From positions 248,001 through 312,000 of the forward strand of contig NZ_CANKWO010000002.1 in assembly GCF_947487515.1 (NCBI RefSeq): a stretch of DNA of 64,000 nt, in the 5' to 3' direction. The position numbers and the translations under genes are program-made. Source of the stretch: an uncultured Litoreibacter sp. GTDB lineage: Bacteria; Pseudomonadota; Alphaproteobacteria; Rhodobacterales; Rhodobacteraceae. The notes under the pieces are model-generated. The model made no database searches. It was not told the origin of the DNA and saw only the letters and a list, made by a program, of their open reading frames with translations. How positions within the stretch are numbered: the stretch's first letter is position 1; the number at the start of each line of letters is the position of its first letter. This document shows, piece by piece, positions 9,678-17,351 of the stretch.

Positions 9678-9893
9678 ATGAAAGAGCTTTTACGCAGCAA
9701 CGATCCTACAGTCATCGCCTTCTCTAAGGCCCTTTTGTCAGGGGAAGATATAGGCGTGTTCGAAATGGACGTCCATATGAGTGTGCTCGAAGGGTCCGTT
9801 GGCATATTGCCGCGCCGGTTGATGGTGCGCGAGGAGGATTTGTTCATGGCACGCGCAATTCTGCGTGATAACGACATTCACATTGATGGCTAA
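9678..9893 (+). CDS. DUF2007 small protein
   Basis: A 71-residue protein whose sequence (MKELLRSNDPTVIAFSKALL, then RRLMVREEDLFMARAILRDN) fits DUF2007, sometimes called putative signal-transducing proteins and resembling PII-like small folds. The family function is not established. It ends seven bases before the start of the methyltransferase gene, with which it is probably cotranscribed; this pairing recurs in Rhodobacterales. Confidence 0.8.
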   Translation: MKELLRSNDPTVIAFSKALLSGEDIGVFEMDVHMSVLEGSVGILPRRLMVREEDLFMARAILRDNDIHIDG

Positions 9894-9899
9894 CCGGTC

Positions 9900-10649
9900 A
9901 TGAGTTTCGATGCCGAGCAACTTACCCATGACGCATTTCTTGGCGGTAAGCTGCATCTTTGGCAACCTCAAGACGGCTATCGCGCGGCGACCGATCCCGT
10001 TCTCTTGGCTGCCGCCTGCCCCGCGACCTCTGGTCAATCTGTTCTGGAGTTGGGCTGCGGTGTCGGCACGGCGTCCCTGTGCCTGCGCACACGGGTTGAT
10101 GTTGATCTCAACGGCGTCGAGCTGCAGCCCGCTTATGCCAGTCTGGCCCGCCGAAACGCGGCTGATGCGGGGTACAAAATGGACGTGGTGGACGCCGATC
10201 TGTCCGACCTGCCGATGACCGTTCGCGCCCGCAGCTTTGACCATGTCATATTCAACCCGCCTTACTACGGGCCAGGAACCTCGTCGCCAAACAAAGGTCG
10301 TGACAAGGCCTTGCGCGAACAAACCTCGCTGGCCATTTGGGTGGATACGGCCCTGCGTCGCGCCGGACCCAAGGGCATCGTGACAGTCATCCATTTGGCA
10401 GAAAGAGTCGGGGATCTTATCGAATTGCTTAATCCACGGGCGGGATTGATCGAAATTAAGCCGATTTCCGCCAGAGCAGGAAAAACTGCAGGGCGTGTTT
10501 TGCTGCGCGCGCATAAGGGACGAGCTTCCCGCAGCATATTGCATAACCCGTTGGTCCTGCACGATGGACCGAGACACTTGCGCGACGGGGATGACTTCAC
10601 GCAGGCAGCGACAGACATCCTGAGGCATGGAAATCCGGTAGATTTTTAA
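9900..10649 (+). CDS. TrmN6/YfiC-like tRNA1(Val) adenine-N6 methyltransferase
   Basis: The 249-residue class I SAM-dependent methyltransferase has the SAM-binding loop VLELGCGVGTASLCL near residue 47 and the N6-adenine catalytic motif FNPPYYGPG at about residue 117. The early GGKLHLWQPQDGYRAATDPVLLAAA is typical of the YfiC family, which methylates A37 of tRNA1(Val). The NPPY motif shows that the target is an exocyclic amine; assignment to this tRNA rather than another nucleic acid rests on family resemblance only. It lies seven bases downstream of the DUF2007 gene. Confidence 0.8.
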   Translation: MSFDAEQLTHDAFLGGKLHLWQPQDGYRAATDPVLLAAACPATSGQSVLELGCGVGTASLCLRTRVDVDLNGVELQPAYASLARRNAADAGYKMDVVDADLSDLPMTVRARSFDHVIFNPPYYGPGTSSPNKGRDKALREQTSLAIWVDTALRRAGPKGIVTVIHLAERVGDLIELLNPRAGLIEIKPISARAGKTAGRVLLRAHKGRASRSILHNPLVLHDGPRHLRDGDDFTQAATDILRHGNPVDF

Positions 10650-10744
10650 GAACTATCGCCGCACCGCCGCGATACATTTCCGTGACATGATTCCCCATAT
10701 GTGCTGCAATGTATGCCTAAACCACACCATAAGGAGTTATGCCC

Positions 10745-10909
10745 ATGACGATCAGTTCTCACCTGTCTGAACTGAAACGCAAACACGATGCATTGTCTCA
10801 ACGAGTGGAAGAGGCTCAAAAAAGCCCAAGTACTGATGGCCTAGAAGTGGTCGATCTCAAAAAGCAAAAACTGCGACTTAAAGAAGAGATCACCAAATAC
10901 ACGAATTAA
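10745..10909 (+). CDS. DUF465 (YdcH-like) small coiled-coil protein
   Basis: A 54-residue ORF too short for the track: MTISSHLSELKRKHDALSQ, then VVDLKKQKLRLKEEI. It matches the YdcH/DUF465 family of small helical proteins with the pattern L-x(2)-L-K-x(2)-H-x(2)-L followed by a second KKQKLRLKEEI helix. Function is unknown. AAGGAG lies 8 bases before this ATG; another in-frame ATG at 10739 is too close to that site. It overlaps the stop of the convergent EamA gene by 4 bases. Confidence 0.85.
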   Translation: MTISSHLSELKRKHDALSQRVEEAQKSPSTDGLEVVDLKKQKLRLKEEITKYTN

Positions 10910-11871
10910 CCTTTACGCGACCCAAGCGCCGCAAGTCCGGCCCCCGCTGTGATTAACCCTGCAGCGACAAGCAAGACGGTGGTCGCTTGGGCAAATCCGG
11001 CCACGATCAGAACACAGGTCGAAAGCAATGGTGCTGCGTATGAGGCGGTTCCTAACAGCTGAATATCCCCGTGCTTCACCCCGATATCCCACAGATAGAA
11101 CGCCAATCCCACGGGCCCAAGCCCGAGGCCCATTACTGAAAGCCAGCTCACAGTGCTGTCAGGGATCACGGTTTGCTCAAAGGCAAAATGGGTGAGCGCC
11201 GATAGCCCCGCCGCTGACATACAAAAGAAGGTCACCACTTGGGTCGGCACGTCGCTGAAGCGCCGCGACAAAACGGAATACCCAGACCACGTCAACGCGC
11301 AGAGCATCGCAAGGGCATAGCCAGCAGCATAGTCCCACTGAAATCCGGCGCCGCCCCACGCAACGATTAAGGCGGCCCCAGCAAACGAAACGACAGCGCC
11401 AATCACATGCAGTGGCCTGAGCGTTTCACTGGGCAACATTCCGGACAGCAAAACGATCAGCAACGGCCAAAGATATGCGATCAAGCCCGCCTCTGCTGCC
11501 GGTGCCATGCGCAATGCTGAAAAATACAATGCGTGGTATCCAAACAGCCCGCCAATGCCCAGCACCCAAACCGCTGTTGGTGTCGTTTGCAAAACCAAAC
11601 GCAAGCCCCCCTGCCGCAGCGAGAACAAGCCCCCAACCACGCCGCCAAGCGCAAAGGTCATTGCGCTGAGTTGAAACGGGGGAATGGGGTCAGATCCGAC
11701 GGTCAAAAGCGCCAATAACGCCCAAAGCAAAACGGCGCCAAAGCCGACGCCCGTTGCAACAGGTTTGCGCGGAAACACGTGAGGGTGGTTTTTCGGCACC
11801 GCTTTTGGACCCTGATTTTGAGTTCTTATCAGCCGGTAGCCTGTATCAAAACTCTGGTTTCCGCTAGGCAC
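10906..11871 (-). CDS. EamA/DMT-superfamily exporter (YddG-like)
   Basis: An integral membrane protein with about ten hydrophobic segments in two EamA repeats, which is the drug/metabolite transporter layout. The N-terminal membrane segment GFGAVLLWALLALLTV and the repeat ALTWSGYSVLSRRF resemble aromatic amino-acid exporters of the YddG type; the substrate is not certain. The listed start is a GTG at 11871 that would give 321 residues with a 40-residue polar extension. A GTG at 11799 would give a more usual length. The upstream edge abuts the phaB terminator. Confidence 0.75.
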   Translation of the reverse strand: MPSGNQSFDTGYRLIRTQNQGPKAVPKNHPHVFPRKPVATGVGFGAVLLWALLALLTVGSDPIPPFQLSAMTFALGGVVGGLFSLRQGGLRLVLQTTPTAVWVLGIGGLFGYHALYFSALRMAPAAEAGLIAYLWPLLIVLLSGMLPSETLRPLHVIGAVVSFAGAALIVAWGGAGFQWDYAAGYALAMLCALTWSGYSVLSRRFSDVPTQVVTFFCMSAAGLSALTHFAFEQTVIPDSTVSWLSVMGLGLGPVGLAFYLWDIGVKHGDIQLLGTASYAAPLLSTCVLIVAGFAQATTVLLVAAGLITAGAGLAALGSRKG

Positions 11872-11901
11872 AAAAAAGGCCGGCGCATCACTGCACCGGC
11901 C
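11872..11901 (-). terminator. Rho-independent terminator of phaAB
   Basis: Read on the minus strand, GGCCGG, a 12-base loop and CCGGCC are followed by six T. It lies 24 bases beyond the phaB stop and just before the EamA start, so it insulates the two genes. Confidence 0.85.
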
Positions 11902-11924
11902 CCGTCTGGGAAATTTTCTTCGGC

Positions 11925-12650
11925 CTAAGCCATGTATTGCCCACCATTTGCAGAAATGGTCGATCCGGTAACGAAGCCTGCGTCATCCGAAGCCAAGAAC
12001 ACTACCGCGCGGGCAATCTCTTCGGGTTCGCCCAAACGCCCTACCGGAATTTGGGGAAGGATTACGTCGTTCATCACCTTTTCGGGAATTGTGCTCATCA
12101 TCTCCGTGTTGATGTACCCTGGGCAGATGACATTTACGGTGATACCCGCACGTGCCCCTTCTTGCGCCAAGGCCTTTGTGAACCCAATGTCACCGGCTTT
12201 CGCGGCGGCATAGTTGGTCTGGGCGAATTGCCCCTTTTGACCGTTGATCGAACTGATGGTGATAACCCGACCAAATTTACGTTCGCGCATGCCCGGCCAA
12301 ATTGGGTGGGTCATGTTGAACACGCCGGAAAGATTGGTGTTCATCACCTCCGACCATTGCTGCGGTGTCATTTTGTGGAATGGAGCATCCCGCGTGATGC
12401 CTGCGTTGTTAACCAAAACTTCAACCGGTCCCAGATCGGCTTCGACCTGCGCAATACCGGCTGCACAGGCCTCATAATCTGCGACATCCCACTTATAAGT
12501 CTTGATCCCAGTTTCCGCGGTAAACGCCGCGGCTTTCTCGTCGTTCCCAGCATAAGTTGCAGCAACGGAATACCCGGCGGCTTGCAGCGCCTTTGAAATA
12601 GCAGCGCCAATTCCGCGCGATCCGCCGGTAACAAGTGCAACACGAGACAT
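11925..12650 (-). CDS. phaB: Acetoacetyl-CoA reductase
   Basis: This 241-residue short-chain dehydrogenase reduces acetoacetyl-CoA to (R)-3-hydroxybutyryl-CoA for polyhydroxybutyrate. The NAD(P)-binding loop is VTGGSRGIGAA, NNAGITRDAPFHKM follows, and the catalytic tetrad includes TISSINGQKGQFAQTNYAAAKAG. The ORF track extends to 12785 but the ATG at 12650 is preceded by AGGAGG at ideal spacing. It is downstream of the thiolase phaA on the same strand and followed by a strong terminator. The polymer synthase gene is elsewhere. Confidence 0.95.
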   Translation of the reverse strand: MSRVALVTGGSRGIGAAISKALQAAGYSVAATYAGNDEKAAAFTAETGIKTYKWDVADYEACAAGIAQVEADLGPVEVLVNNAGITRDAPFHKMTPQQWSEVMNTNLSGVFNMTHPIWPGMRERKFGRVITISSINGQKGQFAQTNYAAAKAGDIGFTKALAQEGARAGITVNVICPGYINTEMMSTIPEKVMNDVILPQIPVGRLGEPEEIARAVVFLASDDAGFVTGSTISANGGQYMA

Positions 12651-12736
12651 GGTGATTCCTCCTGAATCGGTAAAATAATTATCTGTCAAATTTTGTATAG
12701 GTTGCGCAACTTTCGTGCGCAACCCTATTCGATCTA

Positions 12737-13912
12737 TCAGTCGCGCTCTACGCAAACAGCGACACCCATGCCGCCGCCAATGCACAAAGTCGCAAGGCCT
12801 TTCTTCGCGTCACGACGCTGCATTTCAAACAACAACGTGTTCAGCACTCGGCAACCTGAAGCACCAATCGGGTGACCAATCGCGATCGCGCCCCCGTTGA
12901 CGTTTACAATTTCAGGATCCCAGCCCATGTCCTTGTTTACAGCGCAAGCTTGGGCGGCAAATGCCTCATTGGCTTCCACCAAATCCAGATCGGACGCCTT
13001 CCAGCCCGCCTTTTCCAAGGCCTTGCGAGACGCGTAGATTGGACCCACACCCATAATGGTCGGGTCCAAACCGGCGGTTGCGTAGCTCACAATCCGCGCC
13101 AAGGGCTGCAGGCCACGTTTCTCGGCGTTCTCCGCGCTCATCAGCAGTGTCGCCGCCGCGCCATCGTTCAAACCGGAGGCATTCGCAGCCGTGACGGATC
13201 CCTCTTTGGTGAACGCCGGACGCAACTTCGCCATCGCTTCCATCGTCGCGCCGTGACGGATGTATTCATCGCTGTCCATCGTCACGTCACCCTTACGGGT
13301 TTTAATGGTGAAGGCCGCGATTTCATCAGCGAATTTTCCCGCCTTTTGGGCCGCCTCTGCTTTGTTCTGCGATGCAACTGCAAACTCGTCCTGCATCTCA
13401 CGGCTAATTTGCCATTGGTCCGCGACGTTTTCTGCGGTTTGCCCCATGTGGTATCCGTTGAAGGCATCCCACAAACCATCGCGGATCATGCTGTCGATAT
13501 ACTTCATGTCGCCCATTTTCTGGCCTTGGCGCAGATTGGCGACATGGGTGCTCATGGACATGTTTTCCTGACCGCCAGCGACAACAATCGAGGCATCCCC
13601 AAGCATGATATGCTGGGCCCCAAGAGCGACAGCGCGAAGCCCCGAACCACACACTTGGTTTATTCCCCAAGCGGAGGCTTCTTTCGGCAAGCCTGCGTTG
13701 ATATGTGCTTGGCGCGCAGGGTTTTGGCCCTGCCCCGCAGTCAGAACTTGTCCCATGATGGTTTCTGACACATCAGTTTTGTCGACGCCCGCACGCTCGA
13801 CAACAGCTTCGATCACGGCGGCGCCCAGATCGTGAGCAGGAGTATTGGCAAAAGAGCCGAGAAAGCTACCGACACCTGTACGTGCAGCGGAAGCTATTAC
13901 AACATTGGTCAT
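12737..13912 (-). CDS. phaA: Acetyl-CoA acetyltransferase (beta-ketothiolase)
   Basis: The 391-residue thiolase condenses two acetyl-CoA to acetoacetyl-CoA. The acyl-accepting cysteine lies in [11 protein letters not shown], the second cysteine in [10 protein letters not shown], and the histidine in [10 protein letters not shown]. The ORF begins at 13918 (ATGTCCATG), but the second ATG, 13912, has AAAGGA at proper distance, whereas the first abuts it. Together with phaB, 86 bases downstream, it forms the start of PHB synthesis. Confidence 0.95.
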   Translation of the reverse strand: MTNVVIASAARTGVGSFLGSFANTPAHDLGAAVIEAVVERAGVDKTDVSETIMGQVLTAGQGQNPARQAHINAGLPKEASAWGINQVCGSGLRAVALGAQHIMLGDASIVVAGGQENMSMSTHVANLRQGQKMGDMKYIDSMIRDGLWDAFNGYHMGQTAENVADQWQISREMQDEFAVASQNKAEAAQKAGKFADEIAAFTIKTRKGDVTMDSDEYIRHGATMEAMAKLRPAFTKEGSVTAANASGLNDGAAATLLMSAENAEKRGLQPLARIVSYATAGLDPTIMGVGPIYASRKALEKAGWKASDLDLVEANEAFAAQACAVNKDMGWDPEIVNVNGGAIAIGHPIGASGCRVLNTLLFEMQRRDAKKGLATLCIGGGMGVAVCVERD

Positions 13913-14090
13913 GGACATTCCTTTCTTGCGATCAGCGTGTCTCTGCGGCCCAGAGCACTGGATTTCACCGACCGTGTATATCGAAGCCTTTATCTGGCTT
14001 ACGATGGGCTTACGATTGGACAGGGTGTCTCACATTGGAAAAGATGACAATAGGGCAGCCTAGAAATCGATGGGCCGCAGGTAAACTTTA

Positions 14091-14915
14091 TCAGCCACCA
14101 GACTTTTGTCGGCCAGCAATCGGTAAATCCCAAGGTTTCGATACGGATGGCACGCCAAACAGGTACCCTTGAAGGCAATCAATACCAATTTCTGACAGGT
14201 AGTCTGCCTCTTGTGGGCGTTCGACACCCTCTGCCACGGTGAACATGTCGAATTGCTGCGCGATAGAAACCAGCGCCTGCATCAGCACCTGATTGTCAGT
14301 GTCCACATCGATGTTTTGCGTAAAACTGGTGTCGATTTTCACAATATCGAAGTACAGATCCTTGAAATGTCGGAAGGCGGTATATCCGGCGCCGAAGTCA
14401 TCAAGGGCAAACGAAATTCCCTTGCGCTGCATACGTGTCATGAAATCCGCTACGACATCCGGCATGAGCAAAGCTGACGATTCGGTAATCTCGATAATCA
14501 AGCGTTCTGCAATTGTTGGGTCGTGAAGCAAGCCCCGCTCCATCGCCAATTCCCACTGAGGGTTGCCAATGGATCGGGGCGACATGTTGATAGACAGCCG
14601 CAGGCTTGGCGATTGCGCAAGGCTGGCCAAGCCCAATTCAACCGCCAACACATCGATCATTCGACCTTCTTCTCGGGCCTCGATGGTTTCGATGAACTCT
14701 TTTGCGGGGATGATCCGTCCGGTTTCATCCAACACACGTATAAGCCCTTCATAGAAGGCCGCACGACCGGCATTTTTGGCTTGCACAATTGGCTGATACG
14801 CCAACAGAACATCCTTTTTTCTCAAGGCCATTCGCACCATTTCCAGCACGTGAACGTCCCGTTGTGCTATTGCGGCGGACAGCGGGCTGCCGGAGGCATT
14901 TTGGCTATATGGCAT
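14091..14915 (-). CDS. Stand-alone EAL-domain cyclic-di-GMP phosphodiesterase
   Basis: A 274-residue protein made of one EAL domain with about 35 leading residues and no membrane segment or sensor domain. The signature is YEGL rather than EAL, which keeps the glutamate. The other catalytic residues are present: NMS, EITES, LDDFGAGY, KID, AEGVE and LQGYLFG. It is therefore probably active in hydrolysing c-di-GMP to pGpG. The ATG at 14915 is preferred to a GTG one codon upstream. It is followed by the phaA promoter region and is divergent from tag. Confidence 0.85.
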   Translation of the reverse strand: MPYSQNASGSPLSAAIAQRDVHVLEMVRMALRKKDVLLAYQPIVQAKNAGRAAFYEGLIRVLDETGRIIPAKEFIETIEAREEGRMIDVLAVELGLASLAQSPSLRLSINMSPRSIGNPQWELAMERGLLHDPTIAERLIIEITESSALLMPDVVADFMTRMQRKGISFALDDFGAGYTAFRHFKDLYFDIVKIDTSFTQNIDVDTDNQVLMQALVSIAQQFDMFTVAEGVERPQEADYLSEIGIDCLQGYLFGVPSVSKPWDLPIAGRQKSGG

Positions 14916-15050
14916 CACAAATCTACTTCGGTTTAGGTCTCCTGAAACCTAGAGGAATGCGCCTTAAACGCGAGTTAACGTTCCAATTTTGTTCCAATTA
15001 GGGTAAACAAAGATTCAACACTTCAAACTATTGAAATATAGGTAAAATTC

Positions 15051-15623
15051 ATGAACGAACGTTGTGACTGGTGCGGATCGGAAGAAATTTATGTCAATTA
15101 TCACGACACAGAATGGGGCGTGCCAGAATATGACAGCAGGGCGCTTTGGGAGAAACTCATATTGGACGGTTTTCAAGCCGGTCTCAGCTGGATCACAATT
15201 CTAAAAAAGCGCGACGCATTTCGCGAAGCTTTTGCCGACTTTGACCCAAATATTATTGCTGGTTGGGGCGAAACAGAGGTGGATCGATTGTTGCAAAATG
15301 CAGGTATCGTACGCCACCGCGGCAAGATCGAGGCGACGATTGGAAACGCGCGTGCATGGCAACGTATTGAACAACGCGAAGGCTTTGACACCTATCTTTG
15401 GAATTACTTCGACGGCAAGCCGCTACAAAACGAATTTACCTCCCTCAAAGAGATACCTGGATTCACTCCGTTGAGCACCCAAATCTCCAAAGATCTGAAG
15501 AAGGAAGGGTTCCGTTTTTGTGGCCCGACGATCGTCTACGCCTTTGCACAGGCCTGCGGGATGGTGAACGATCATCTCGTCACCTGCCCGCGCCACAGTG
15601 AAGTCAAAAAACTGGCGCGCTAG
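15051..15623 (+). CDS. tag: DNA-3-methyladenine glycosylase I
   Basis: The 190-residue protein excises 3-methyladenine from alkylated DNA. The N-terminal CDWCGS and late cysteine/histidine residues (HLVTCPRH) form the zinc site of the Tag family. YHDTEWGVP, LILDGFQAGLSW and the glycosylase fold region GFRFCGPTIVYAFAQACGMVNDH are all characteristic. It is convergent with gnd, overlapping by 4 bases at the stop codons. Confidence 0.95.
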   Translation: MNERCDWCGSEEIYVNYHDTEWGVPEYDSRALWEKLILDGFQAGLSWITILKKRDAFREAFADFDPNIIAGWGETEVDRLLQNAGIVRHRGKIEATIGNARAWQRIEQREGFDTYLWNYFDGKPLQNEFTSLKEIPGFTPLSTQISKDLKKEGFRFCGPTIVYAFAQACGMVNDHLVTCPRHSEVKKLAR

Positions 15624-17026
15624 GCCCCCCAAGGCCCGTGATGCGCGCCGTCTTTATCGGTGCGTTCAAAGCTGTGCGCGCCGAAAAAGTCCCGCTGCGC
15701 TTGGATCATGTTGGCGGTGGAGCGCCCAGTGCGCATCGCGTCATAATACCCAAGGCCCGCTGCCAATGCAGGCACCTGCAATCCGTGCGAAATCGCCGTG
15801 GCGACAACCTTGCGCAATGCGGGCATGTTGTCCTCAACAAGCTTGGCGAAGAACGGCGCGAACATCAGATTGTCTTGCGGGGCAGCGGTCAGCGCCTCGG
15901 CCATGTCATTGAGCATGGTTGATCGGATGATGCAGCCCTCCCGCCAAACGCGTGCGACCTCTGGCATTGGCAAATCCCAGCCAAATTCGGTGCTGGCAGC
16001 GTTCAGCAAATGGAAGCCCTGCGCGTAGCACATGATTTTGCCCGCGATCAAAGCTTGTTCCAGCTCCCCAACACTAAGCGCATCGGATTTCAAAGCCACC
16101 GGAGCCGCGCCGAAGGTGGCTTCGCCGCGCTCGCGTTCGGTCTTCATCGCGGAAAGATTGCGCGCAGCAACCGCCGCCTCGATCACAGGAATTGGTGCGC
16201 CTAAATGTTGCGCCTCGATTACTGTCCAGCGCCCTGTTCCCTTCTGGCCCGCGCGATCCAAAATGATGTCCAATACCGCGCTGCCCGTGTCGGCATCAGT
16301 GGCTGCTGAAACCTCGCCGGAAATCTCCACAAGGTAGGATTTAAGTGGTCCGGCATTCCACGCCTTGAACGTCTCGGCGCAAGTCGCAGCATCGGCGCCC
16401 TGACCGTCACGCATGATACCGTAGACCTCCGCGATCATTTGCATATCGGCGTATTCGATCCCGTTGTGAACCGCCTTTACGAAGTGGCCAGAGCCCCCTT
16501 GCCCCATCCAAGTGGTACAAGATGTTCCTTCATAATCCGCCGAAATTGCTGTCAGGATATGGCCAACTTGGTCCCATGCCTGCTTGCGTCCGCCGCCCAT
16601 GATGGATGGACCATGACGCGCCCCTTCTTCGCCCCCCGAAACACCAATCCCCAAGAAAGGCACCCCGTCAGCTTCGGCCTTGGCCGCACGCGTTTCGGTA
16701 TCGCGAAAATTCGCGTTTCCTGCATCAATGATAAGATCGTCCTTCCCCAAAAGAGGACGCAAAGCCGCAATTTGTTCATCCACCGGAGCACCGGCAGGAA
16801 CCATCAAAATGATGGCTCGTGGTTCTGCGATAGAGGCCACAAGGGCTTCAAGGCTGTCACAAGGTGTGATGCGATCCGCCAACACACCCGCCTGCGCATG
16901 AAACTCCGACGTGCGCGAGGAAGTGCGATTGAATACCGAAATCGCAAAGCCTTTCTCCGCAATATTGAGAGAGAGCATCGCCCCCATCGTTCCAAGTCCG
17001 ATTAGGCCAATTTCTGATTTCGACAT
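15620..17026 (-). CDS. gnd: 6-phosphogluconate dehydrogenase (decarboxylating)
   Basis: The 468-residue enzyme oxidises 6-phosphogluconate to ribulose 5-phosphate with NADP. The N-terminal Rossmann loop is IGLIGLGTMGAMLSLNIAEKG; the substrate and catalytic segments GVSGGEEGARHGPSIMGGG and GHFVKAVHNGIEYADMQ are complete, and the C-terminus carries the HSFERTDKDG tail. Its ATG has GGAGGAG upstream. A perfect 12-bp palindrome lies 30 bases before the start codon and probably controls it. Confidence 0.96.
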   Translation of the reverse strand: MSKSEIGLIGLGTMGAMLSLNIAEKGFAISVFNRTSSRTSEFHAQAGVLADRITPCDSLEALVASIAEPRAIILMVPAGAPVDEQIAALRPLLGKDDLIIDAGNANFRDTETRAAKAEADGVPFLGIGVSGGEEGARHGPSIMGGGRKQAWDQVGHILTAISADYEGTSCTTWMGQGGSGHFVKAVHNGIEYADMQMIAEVYGIMRDGQGADAATCAETFKAWNAGPLKSYLVEISGEVSAATDADTGSAVLDIILDRAGQKGTGRWTVIEAQHLGAPIPVIEAAVAARNLSAMKTERERGEATFGAAPVALKSDALSVGELEQALIAGKIMCYAQGFHLLNAASTEFGWDLPMPEVARVWREGCIIRSTMLNDMAEALTAAPQDNLMFAPFFAKLVEDNMPALRKVVATAISHGLQVPALAAGLGYYDAMRTGRSTANMIQAQRDFFGAHSFERTDKDGAHHGPWGA

Positions 17027-17055
17027 TGCAATTTCTCCTCCGTCTGGCCTCCTCT

Positions 17056-17067
17056 GTTATCGATAAC
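17056..17067. promoter_or_regulatory. Palindromic operator upstream of gnd
   Basis: GTTATCGATAAC is a perfect inverted repeat centred about 35 bases upstream of the gnd start codon. Its form, TTA-N-CG-N-TAA, is that of LacI/GalR-family operators such as gluconate-repressor sites. No LacI-family gene is visible in the window, so the regulator is inferred and must be elsewhere. Confidence 0.5.
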
Positions 17068-17198
17068 GGAACAGAGCGTCAAACACCTCGATGTGCGGCT
17101 GAAGCAAGATACAGAGATCAATTCTGTGCGACCAATATTTAACCAAGAGCTCAAGCGTTGGGCATTTCAAGATGCCGTATCTATCGATTGAGGAAGCG

Positions 17199-17351
17199 CT
17201 ACGACTTGGGCCCATCATCGTCGAACAAAATGCGTGCAGCATCGCCTTCAATGTCTTCGTATTGATTATGGCGCACGGTCCACAAGAACGCCGCGATCCC
17301 GCACCCGCCAAGGATCAAAGATACCGGAATTAGAACAACGAGAACATTCAT
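17199..17351 (-). CDS. ccoS: cbb3 oxidase assembly protein CcoS
   Basis: A 50-residue ORF below the track cutoff. It begins with one membrane segment (NVLVVLIPVSLILGGCGIAAFLWTV) followed by RHNQYEDIEGDAARILFDDD, the conserved FixS/CcoS pattern. Its ATG overlaps the ccoI stop (ATGA), so the two are translationally coupled. CcoS is needed for cofactor insertion into the cbb3 oxidase. It ends the ccoGHIS operon. Confidence 0.92.
   Translation of the reverse strand: MNVLVVLIPVSLILGGCGIAAFLWTVRHNQYEDIEGDAARILFDDDGPKS

Noticed and set aside
9738-10628. 296-residue minus-strand ORF
   Set aside because: Covers the DUF2007 and methyltransferase genes in antisense and has no recognisable domain.
17057-17311. 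84-residue minus-strand ORF between gnd and ccoI
   Set aside because: It overlaps ccoS in another frame; ccoS has the correct family sequence and coupling to ccoI.
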